Assembly (NCBI GenBank): GCA_004764695.1
Contig: SMSO01000031.1
Span: 3,519,048-3,583,047, forward strand
Reading direction: 5' to 3'
Length of the DNA: 64,000 nt
DNA from: Schizochytrium sp. TIO01
Lineage: Eukaryota > Sar > Bigyra > Thraustochytrida > Thraustochytriidae
The notes under the pieces were generated by a model. The model was not told the DNA's origin. It did no database searches and saw nothing but the letters and a program-made list of their open reading frames with translations. Positions 56,473-64,000 of the stretch are shown in pieces; the stretch's first letter is position 1, and every line of letters begins with the position of its first letter. The position numbers and the translations under genes are program-made.

Positions 56473-59400
56473 TTAAGTGAGAGCCAAGTCTGAGTCTGGC
56501 TTAATGCAAGGACGATCTGGGATTGGTGGTGGAGGTGGGGGTACGCCTGGGCGAGCAGGACTTGCTGCTGCAGGCTGCGGCGAAGTTCGAGGAGCTCTTG
56601 CCTGGTGGGGGTGAGGAGTACTCATCTCGAATGATAGATAATTTGGTAGGTTAGCACCACCTCGTAGAGGAGGCTCTGGTGCGTGAAGAGAGTCTTCCGA
56701 GGGTGCAGCAAAGCTTACCGGTATGGCTTCTTGAGTACCTTCCTCTTCAAACTCGTTGAAGTGTAGAACACAAGTACGTTGTCTACTCTCATCCAGAGGT
56801 GTAGATGTCTCTACAGCGTATTGCGAAGATAGTTCTTGCCATTTTAAAGCTTCGCCATCTGGGTAAAGATCAGCACCTTCACAGTCGCCTGCCAAAGGTG
56901 CCTGCTTATTTGATTCGAATGCGCTGTCTCCGCCATTAGAAGGAGACTCTGTGCATTTGCCGCTGAAGGAGCTGTATGATGATGATTTCTCCATGATGTG
57001 GTTGCGCACCTTCGTAAAACACTTCAATAAGATGCATAGGGCAAAGAAGACAAGCATCCCGCCAAAGAGAACCCATAACCCAGCTTGAGCCGCGAGAGGG
57101 TGGTCGATGTCTCCACCTTTGGTCCAGAGAATGATCGTCAGGAAGAAATAGAGACCAACGTATGATGCACTTGCAGCAAAGTTGTCAATAGTGTCATGAT
57201 AAGGATTTAAAAGCAACTGTATTATTGTGCCAATAAAAGTAACCAGGTTTAGAAAGGCAAGTTGGCCCACCGTGCCATCCATGACTAAAAGAGCTACGGA
57301 TGTTTGCAGATATTTGCGAACCATATCGAAGACCTGAAAGTACTGACGCACAACAGGAGTGAAGCGACAAAAATCTTGTCGCAGACGTTCTGGATCGCTG
57401 TACTGCTGATACAAGCCCTCGGCGCCTCTGACGCGAAAGCTTATCAAAACTGTAAAGACGAAAACAGGCCCCATGCTAAACAAAATTGCCGCAAACACAG
57501 CATAGTACCACCACCACCCTAAATCTTCAACATTTGTCGAGGGATCGAAACGCAGAAACCTAGTTGTGTTGTCACCTGGAAGATCCTGGTATACAAATGT
57601 CTGGACTATCGTCAAATTTGTTTGTGGATACAAGAATACAATAACGGAATATGTTATAGTCCATGACCTTGCTCTGAGTTTTGAGCTAAACTCTGATGAA
57701 CCGACACGAAGTTTTCTAAAACGAATAAACAGCTGAGAGTAAATAAGGTAGTAAACCCAAGGCAATACTAGCGCAACAATGAAAGTCAAGGTAGAAAATA
57801 AAACTCGAATTGCCTGATCCTCCTGGATAAAGCAACCGAAATAACTTGATGCACGCGTTGTATCGAAGTTTATTAACGCAATAACCTTATTGAAGCCATC
57901 CCATTCCCCAAGCCAAACATAGCTTCGTCCAAAAATTCGTTGAAAAGCATAAGCCACCTGAAAGTATCCTATAGCAATAAAAATTGTAGAGGTACACCTT
58001 TCCCGAGCATCCTCTCTAAAAATACCAAATAACCAACATTTTGAAAGGCAACTAGGAACCTTAGATTTGCAACCAGAGGAACGAGGAGAATCTCTTTTTG
58101 TGTACTGCCAGGTGTCATAGGAAAACAGACCTATAATGATCAAAGTATATAAAACGCTTGAACCAACGACTATAACATAAAATGCAATTCTTCCTTCCGT
58201 GCTTCTTTCATCTGTGCAAATTTCACAAACTTGACTGGAGTTTAGAGAATAGCCATCCTCACATACAGAACAATAGGGTCCAAGGTGACCTTCGGCGCAG
58301 TACATAGGATCTGTCCATACATCCAACGCCCTTCTAGACCCTGAGCTTGTCATTCCGGAATGACCATCACCGCCAATACAGCGAGCCGCGACTTCGCACT
58401 CGACTAGCTCCTCGGAATCGAGCTTCGCGCGCCACCACCCCGGTTGCAGGATAATATCTTCAATGGTGTGACCGGCTTGGCTACATACCATTTCAGTCTC
58501 AATGCAAGGTTTCACAGCGACCTCACCATTATCTGACTCAATTAAATAGTATCCCTCAGGAGCAAAGCAATCGTTCGCGCTCGTTGCTCTATCTCTCGTT
58601 GTCAAGAGTTCGTTTGGGCACTGGACACATCCTATTTTGGGATTTTCCACATAGAATCCTCGTGGACAGAATTCACATAGATATGAGCCATCCGCAGCTG
58701 CAGGAACAAGCTGAGCTCCAGGTTCACAAATCGTAGAAGCAGAACTCATGGCATCACTGTCAGTTGTATAGAGTGAAGCGACAGATGCGCGTACACGGAA
58801 AAATGTTGATGTGTTGCCCTGAAGTCCAATGGAGGCAGTGCGAGCCTCTGGGTCCCTGACCCACACGCATGGAGCAACAACATTCTGCGCGTCTTCTGAT
58901 TCAACACAGCTGGTCAAGCTTGGCACATTTACTATGTCACGCTGATTTGTGCTATATATAAGGAAAAGGTCGGGGATATCCCCTTCCCAAGTCCAAGAAA
59001 GATTTACATAGCCTTCAGCCTTAGGCCATTTTGAAGTTAGTGTGCTCTCCTGTAAAAAGGTTTTATTCGTAGCAGTGTACTGTGTGGAAGTAGCTATGAC
59101 ATTCCCAACTCTCCGTCTTCTACATCCGCCTTCTTCATAACCGTCAGTGCCTTCAACTGCTCCAGTACAACTACACGTAACACTTGGAGTGTCTGAAAAG
59201 GCAAAACATGTGCCAAGAGACGAGCAGGTCCCAGGACATCCTACAATCGAGGTATACGGAGCAAATGAAGTGCTCTTGCCCTGGTATGTTGATTCCGACA
59301 AGCGAAATCTGGATTCAGAGTAAACAAATCGTCCAGCCTTATCGGCAAAATATCCCGTGTTACCAACGCTGTCTGTATAAGCGGACTCTTCTTGAACCTT

Positions 59401-62400
59401 GGGGAGTGGATTTGTTGCACGGAAATCGCATCTATGAATGTGAGAAACAACTCCAGCAGCAAGATAAATACTACCTCCTACTCCTTTAGTACAACCTTTT
59501 GATGCGTCTGCTAATCCAGTATCTGTGAGTTGACATTCTGCAGTTTGATATGAACTTCCGTTGTAGTTCATGCGAAATGCTCCACATGTTGAGCGCGTTG
59601 ACCACTCCACCTGCAAATTACAGACTGTTTGCTCTCGGCAAGTAAAGCTAGCGGAGTTTTCAGTAAAATTCGAGTTTTGGGCATTAAGAATAGTGCCCAG
59701 GTCTGCAAATAAAGCTCCACCTTGCTGATCTGCTACATTATTTGTAAATTCTGAGCCATCGATATCTAGACGAGCCCCATCAGTAAGAGCAATTGCACCT
59801 CCTGTAGTAATAGCAGTATTTGATGAAAAGCTAGCATTCCATAAATCCATAACAAGGCCTCCACTCAGGAGAATTGCACCTCCCAATGTAAGTGATGCTT
59901 CATTTAAAGAAATAACTCCACCATTAACACGGAAGGCTGAGACAGACGATGCATCCTCAATGTAGATTCCGCCGCCTTTGTTTGCTTTATTTCTTGAAAT
60001 GATAAGGTTGCCAAAACAGGCCTCAAATTCAGAACACAAGCTAAAAGTTAGCGAGGGTAAGGCACCAACTATATAGATTGCCCCGCCAGCTACAAGAGCA
60101 GAGTTACCTGTAATTTGACCACCACGCCAAACTTCTGGAAGACGAGAGTTTGCTTCAAAGGCAATTGCTCCACCAGCGAGATTAGCAGTGTTGTTAATGA
60201 AGTTGACATTCTCAAGCACTCGGACTTGACCACCTGACGCAATATTAACCGCTCCTCCTGCAGAGTTACAGGAGTTACTAATAAATGTGGTATCTATAAT
60301 TCGATCAATATATCCGGGCACATATAATGCTCCAGCATCTCCTGCTCGAATATCGTTTTGGCTATTTGAGTCGAAAGTGCAAGAGCGAATGGTTCCAATT
60401 TGACCTCGGCCAGTTAAGGAAATAGCGCCTCCCGTTGTAGATGACATTTTGAGAAACGTCGTTTCGACTATATCATCAATACGACCGTCTACAGTAAGCG
60501 CTCCACCATATCTTTGACCAAGATCGCCGCCAGCTTTGGAATTCTCAAAGAGACAGTTTTTGATACGCCCAAGCGTTCCCTGTACATAAATAAGTCCACC
60601 AAACCGGCTATCCCCCTTAAATATACTTGCTTTCCGATAGAACATCATGTTCTCAAGGCGCCATAAAAGTCCACCCCGATGGACATGGATAAATTCACCA
60701 CCTCGAACCTGTACTTGCTCCCCAGATGAAGTAGCTCCAATCAATGAGATGTTTCTTCCTTCTTCAATAACAAGTTCATATGTTAGGTCGATTGAATCAG
60801 TTGTGAGAAGAATTTCACCTTGAACAAATGTAGAATCGTCAAGAATATCAGCTAGCTCTTCATATGAATTAGCTTTGCGAGATTGGAATGAAATTAACTC
60901 CGATTCTTCTGCATTTTCGTTTGAGCTACTATTCGATGAATTTGACCAAGCTGTGAGATTGATTGGGAGAACTGCGTCTACACTATCATTGGCTTGATCA
61001 CTGAAAGATACAAATACGTACACCTCCTTCGCATGCAGCTTGATACCATGGTAACCTCCTTTTGTGCAGACCCTGCGGGTCAGCCCCCCAAGGTCATTCA
61101 CATTCCGACTCTCGCCAATTCCAAAATCCCCTGATGCAATGGAATTGGCCTCTCGAAAGCCAATAAAATTGAATGGGCAGCTACCCAGGTACTCTTCGAA
61201 TAGTTCCATATTCTCAGTCATGTTCATGTCTATGTTGATGATAGGATCTGGGGAATCGGACGTGATTTTCACACATTGAGTGATTGCTGAAGCCATAGTT
61301 GTGAGGTAGTCCACAACATTCGCCTGCGATCCATTTGTAGGCAGCGTTAATTCGAAGCACGAAACAGCCAAAGTCGACTCTTGGTATGGAATATCCTCAA
61401 CTTTATATTGGTCACTAAGAGTATAATCAAAAAGCTTTCTGCTCGTTGTACTAGCAACGCGGTATGAGCCTGTAGAAGATGAATGAAGATCTTTGAAAAC
61501 CATCGCTGCGAGAATCTCGCCATTTTGATTAGTCGTAAATCTATGCTCAAAAAGTTGCTCAGATGGATTCACTTCATCATCGAGGAAATAAGCCGAGCTC
61601 CATGTTTCACCATCATTCTTTGTAATTCGAAAAACCAGCCGGAAAAGTCTATTTGCATCGTTTTCTGTCCCAGGCACTTGCCAGCGATAGAATACAGCCC
61701 AACGTTTTGCTTGTGAGGGGTCCGCGATGATGTACATCTCCTCATCAGATAGAATGTAAGGGAACGCGATGGGTTCAACAAATCCCATTGCTTCAACTCG
61801 AAGCTTATCAGTAGCCCCAGGTGTCAAGCGTGCCCAGCGAATACCAAGACCCATGTGTTGCCAGATGAGCATCCAGGTATCACTTACTGGACTTGCGGCA
61901 AGCATACCGTCCGCATCCTTTTCCAGATTGTTTGTAACACGGATGCGATTTTCCCAGGAACACGCACGGTCAAATCCAGACTTTGATTCAGCGAACATTA
62001 TCTCGGCATGCCCTCCTGAGATTGTTGCAGTGCTCGCGATTACGATACGCCCTGTGTTCGGGTTCCCAACGAGAACAGGATTGCGATCTTGAATCAGATC
62101 AGTTTCAGAGCCTGCATAGACAGGCATAATCTGCGTCAAGGCAGTTTCTGAGATAAAATCGTCAAGCAGCGCATACGGCGAAGAGTCACTGCTGAGAGAG
62201 AATGAGGATGCAAGAATATCTTTATCATCTCCAAGATCCAAATCTGCAGAACTAACAGTTTCCCAAACAACAACTACAGTTCCATTCGCGTCTGCTGCGA
62301 TATCCGGATATCGTTTGTATCCAGAGCCTTCAGAAATAGCAATCGCGTAACCTTCCTCATCTCCTCGCCAAAATTGTCTATTAAGAGAGCTAGATTTATT

Positions 62401-62850
62401 GATGTATGCGATTCTCACGCTCTCAAAAGTTGTGTCGAGAGCCCCACTGTAAATTTCAGCGGCAATATTTCGATAGGCAACCGCCCAACCTTGGTCACCT
62501 AGCGCAACAAGCTGCGGTTGGGTTTGAATGCGATTCTTGCTACCCGAACTGTCTGATCTACTCACAAGAAGCGCAAACGCTTCATCACTCCATGTCTTTG
62601 TTGAGCTATTACGAGTTCTATATTTGAGTTGTACGTAGTTCTTTTTGGAATTTGATACAACGGAGTATATAGCAAGACAATCGCTAGCAGCATCACACAC
62701 AATAGCTGGACGTACTGATCCTGGAAAATAGAAGGCATCATCTGCACCGCACAACTCTTCTACTCCCCCCCACCCTCCAGCAGCAGCCAGCATCCGAGGC
62801 CATTGAAGAAAGAGCACAAGTGCACTAAGTACAGTGGATACAGCCTTCAT
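56473..62850 (-). CDS. Giant multidomain surface protein: Asp-box propeller, beta-helix, Cys-rich modules, polytopic membrane domain (paralogue 2)
   Basis: 2,125 aa, ATG at 62848-62850, signal peptide MKAVSTVLSALVLFLQW. Same architecture and order as its neighbour at 45404-51862: AAGGWGGVEELCG start, Asp-box-like TKNDGETW near 413 (the first Ser replaced by Thr), beta-helix at 750-1205 (GGAISLTGRGQIGTI), EGF-like Cys cluster, GCC2/GCC3-type modules (CPRGFYVENPKIGCVQCP) and eight or so spans at 1550-1940 with GYFQVAYAFQRIF. Identity is high in the ectodomain and spans and low in the tail. This tail is Pro-rich (PPPPPPIPDRP), a possible profilin/SH3/WW ligand, unlike the Ser-rich tail of the neighbour, yet both end in a similar hexapeptide (SDLALT here, TDVALS there). 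Clearly a tandem duplication followed by divergence of the cytoplasmic side. Function unknown. Confidence 0.85.
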   Translation of the reverse strand: MKAVSTVLSALVLFLQWPRMLAAAGGWGGVEELCGADDAFYFPGSVRPAIVCDAASDCLAIYSVVSNSKKNYVQLKYRTRNSSTKTWSDEAFALLVSRSDSSGSKNRIQTQPQLVALGDQGWAVAYRNIAAEIYSGALDTTFESVRIAYINKSSSLNRQFWRGDEEGYAIAISEGSGYKRYPDIAADANGTVVVVWETVSSADLDLGDDKDILASSFSLSSDSSPYALLDDFISETALTQIMPVYAGSETDLIQDRNPVLVGNPNTGRIVIASTATISGGHAEIMFAESKSGFDRACSWENRIRVTNNLEKDADGMLAASPVSDTWMLIWQHMGLGIRWARLTPGATDKLRVEAMGFVEPIAFPYILSDEEMYIIADPSQAKRWAVFYRWQVPGTENDANRLFRLVFRITKNDGETWSSAYFLDDEVNPSEQLFEHRFTTNQNGEILAAMVFKDLHSSSTGSYRVASTTSRKLFDYTLSDQYKVEDIPYQESTLAVSCFELTLPTNGSQANVVDYLTTMASAITQCVKITSDSPDPIINIDMNMTENMELFEEYLGSCPFNFIGFREANSIASGDFGIGESRNVNDLGGLTRRVCTKGGYHGIKLHAKEVYVFVSFSDQANDSVDAVLPINLTAWSNSSNSSSNENAEESELISFQSRKANSYEELADILDDSTFVQGEILLTTDSIDLTYELVIEEGRNISLIGATSSGEQVQVRGGEFIHVHRGGLLWRLENMMFYRKASIFKGDSRFGGLIYVQGTLGRIKNCLFENSKAGGDLGQRYGGALTVDGRIDDIVETTFLKMSSTTGGAISLTGRGQIGTIRSCTFDSNSQNDIRAGDAGALYVPGYIDRIIDTTFISNSCNSAGGAVNIASGGQVRVLENVNFINNTANLAGGAIAFEANSRLPEVWRGGQITGNSALVAGGAIYIVGALPSLTFSLCSEFEACFGNLIISRNKANKGGGIYIEDASSVSAFRVNGGVISLNEASLTLGGAILLSGGLVMDLWNASFSSNTAITTGGAIALTDGARLDIDGSEFTNNVADQQGGALFADLGTILNAQNSNFTENSASFTCREQTVCNLQVEWSTRSTCGAFRMNYNGSSYQTAECQLTDTGLADASKGCTKGVGGSIYLAAGVVSHIHRCDFRATNPLPKVQEESAYTDSVGNTGYFADKAGRFVYSESRFRLSESTYQGKSTSFAPYTSIVGCPGTCSSLGTCFAFSDTPSVTCSCTGAVEGTDGYEEGGCRRRRVGNVIATSTQYTATNKTFLQESTLTSKWPKAEGYVNLSWTWEGDIPDLFLIYSTNQRDIVNVPSLTSCVESEDAQNVVAPCVWVRDPEARTASIGLQGNTSTFFRVRASVASLYTTDSDAMSSASTICEPGAQLVPAAADGSYLCEFCPRGFYVENPKIGCVQCPNELLTTRDRATSANDCFAPEGYYLIESDNGEVAVKPCIETEMVCSQAGHTIEDIILQPGWWRAKLDSEELVECEVAARCIGGDGHSGMTSSGSRRALDVWTDPMYCAEGHLGPYCSVCEDGYSLNSSQVCEICTDERSTEGRIAFYVIVVGSSVLYTLIIIGLFSYDTWQYTKRDSPRSSGCKSKVPSCLSKCWLFGIFREDARERCTSTIFIAIGYFQVAYAFQRIFGRSYVWLGEWDGFNKVIALINFDTTRASSYFGCFIQEDQAIRVLFSTLTFIVALVLPWVYYLIYSQLFIRFRKLRVGSSEFSSKLRARSWTITYSVIVFLYPQTNLTIVQTFVYQDLPGDNTTRFLRFDPSTNVEDLGWWWYYAVFAAILFSMGPVFVFTVLISFRVRGAEGLYQQYSDPERLRQDFCRFTPVVRQYFQVFDMVRKYLQTSVALLVMDGTVGQLAFLNLVTFIGTIIQLLLNPYHDTIDNFAASASYVGLYFFLTIILWTKGGDIDHPLAAQAGLWVLFGGMLVFFALCILLKCFTKVRNHIMEKSSSYSSFSGKCTESPSNGGDSAFESNKQAPLAGDCEGADLYPDGEALKWQELSSQYAVETSTPLDESRQRTCVLHFNEFEEEGTQEAIPVSFAAPSEDSLHAPEPPLRGGANLPNYLSFEMSTPHPHQARAPRTSPQPAAASPARPGVPPPPPPIPDRPCIKPDSDLALT

Positions 62851-63697
62851 TACGGGTAATATATGAGGTAAGCGAGTACCTACCTACTTTGCTCTTGTTG
62901 CATGCCTGTTTTGAGCAGCAGCCAGCTCTCTGATTCGGGTTTGCTGGAATTTGGTTTGGCCTTCCTCTTAAACCTTGTTTCGTTTGTTTTCTGTAGTTAG
63001 ACTCCTCAGTTCCTAGATACTGCTAATGCCCAGGAGCACCAGTCTTGTTTGTGTATCAGCTACCAAGAAACCTTTCAAAAGAAAACGATACCTCTAGTAG
63101 AACAAAGTCATAGCTGATCCTACGCCGAAAGCTCGGACAATTTGTTTTTGTGCATGCGCTCCTTAAAGTTGACCGCGGACTAAGCAATACTATCCATTGC
63201 ATCTTTCAGTTCGAGTAAAAACGTGCAAAGGACAGAGCGGCCCTGGTTCGTAAGAGTGCTTTAAGCGCTTAGTAAAGACTTTAAGGTGCGCTGGTGAACG
63301 AGAGAAAGCAAGCAAATGCTCTTCTCCTGGTTTTAGAGCAAAGCACAACCTGGGCCATTTTTCCGTTCATATCGCAAACAGTCTTTTGCAGCTTGCTGGT
63401 CTCTGGTCTCTGCACAAGCTCTGCGAGCGAAGGCTATGGCTGTGGCGTCCACTGCGTCGGCTAAGTTCCTGAACTTTAGTTTGCGCGGTTTGAGCTCCAC
63501 CTCCGAGTCGTCGTTTTGAGCTACCTATGCAGGTACCATGCAAAAAGTTCCAAATGCGCAAGTGCTCTACAAAAAGTGAAGAAAGAAAAGAAATGAGAAA
63601 AGAAAAGAAAAGAAAAGAAAAGAAAAAGCACCCTATTGGAAAAAAGCACCCTATTACCAAGACGAAACAAGATAATGGGACAATGGGTTTAAAGAAG

Positions 63698-63729
<32 letters not shown>

Positions 63730-64000
63730 TACGTAGTTTGCCTTTTCGTCTAAAACAAAGCAAAAGCCTGGAGCGCTTGTATGCATGCACAAATCAAGAA
63801 GACTTCTAATTCTTGGCTGAATTGTTGAAGTTAGAGTCCAACCAGGACTCTGCGTTTTTGCAGCAGTCTGAAACCTCAGCAGAACAGTATTGTGGCGCTC
63901 GATCTTCGATTCTTATTGCTTCTTCCCCGCCAATTTATCCACGTTTCGACGTCTGATGGCTATTATGATGGAGGAAAGTCTCTTAAGTTGATGCACAACG
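62851..64000. other. Upstream region of the second giant gene; no gene seen
   Basis: Begins with GAGGTAAGCGAGTACCTACCTAC at 62867-62890, 17-40 bp from the ATG, related to the spacer TACC motif. (AAAAG)n lies at 63596-63626 and (AAG)n at 63693-63726. The open frame at 63367-63792 (-) is a Leu-run product of the AAG repeat. Nothing recognisable continues off the window end. Confidence 0.5.
63596..63726. repeat. (AAAAG)n and (AAG)n purine tracts
   Basis: Six AAAAG units at 63596-63626 and about eleven AAG units at 63693-63726 on the same strand, purine-rich throughout. Confidence 0.88.

Noticed and set aside
63367-63792. 141-codon frame with long Leu run on (-)
   Set aside because: The Leu and Phe/Ser runs come from the AAG and AAAAG purine repeats.

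Overview
This window looks like nuclear DNA of a flagellate, intron-poor unicellular eukaryote. A stramenopile of the labyrinthulomycete/thraustochytrid kind is my best guess, but that is inference. The evidence is long uninterrupted ORFs encoding clearly eukaryotic proteins: a V-ATPase subunit, a PRA1 protein, an anoctamin, an NDUFAF5-type complex I assembly factor, a ZC3H15/DFRP1 relative, a PNGase A and ciliary-type coiled-coil proteins. They are separated by AT-rich spacers full of microsatellites. I see no bacterial operons, tRNA, rRNA, CRISPR array or transposase.

Layout. 1-1,100 (-) is the N-terminal part of a secreted PNGase A, cut by the window edge. From 2.7 to 23.3 kb genes mostly alternate strand: a small acidic protein with a CaaX-like end (+), a 976-aa coiled-coil protein (-), an N-myristoyl-type EF-hand protein (+), V-ATPase subunit D (-), a divergent anoctamin (+), a SAM methyltransferase (-), pyrimidine 5'-nucleotidase (+), a TPR protein (-) and an HSL-type alpha/beta hydrolase (+). 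Then come nicotinate phosphoribosyltransferase (+), NDUFAF5-like (+), a frame-shifted DFRP1-like gene (-), a 1,654-aa protein with an 11-fold repeated ciliary-type motif (-), a 1,382-aa armadillo/IQ protein (+) and a PRA1 protein (-).

45.4-62.9 kb holds two tandem paralogous giant surface proteins (about 2,150 and 2,125 aa). Each has a signal peptide, a sialidase-like Asp-box propeller, a GGA-rich parallel beta-helix, Cys-rich GCC2/GCC3-type modules and an eight- or nine-span membrane region. The 4.6-kb spacer between them is densely packed with tetranucleotide repeats, carries a 10-bp minisatellite and may hide a small spliced gene.

Most genes are unrelated housekeeping or cytoskeletal functions, with no shared pathway. 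The exceptions are the tandem receptor-like pair and a loose flagellar/centrosomal theme (coiled-coil, repeat and armadillo/IQ proteins). The most unusual items are the tandem giant receptors, the DFRP1-like gene in which the usual CCCH zinc-finger segment is replaced by an OB-fold-like segment crossed by a +1 frame change, and a family of GTAGGTAG/TACCTAGGTA dyad sites recurring in the spacers. Several genes read open upstream through a TTG; for these I chose the first in-frame ATG.
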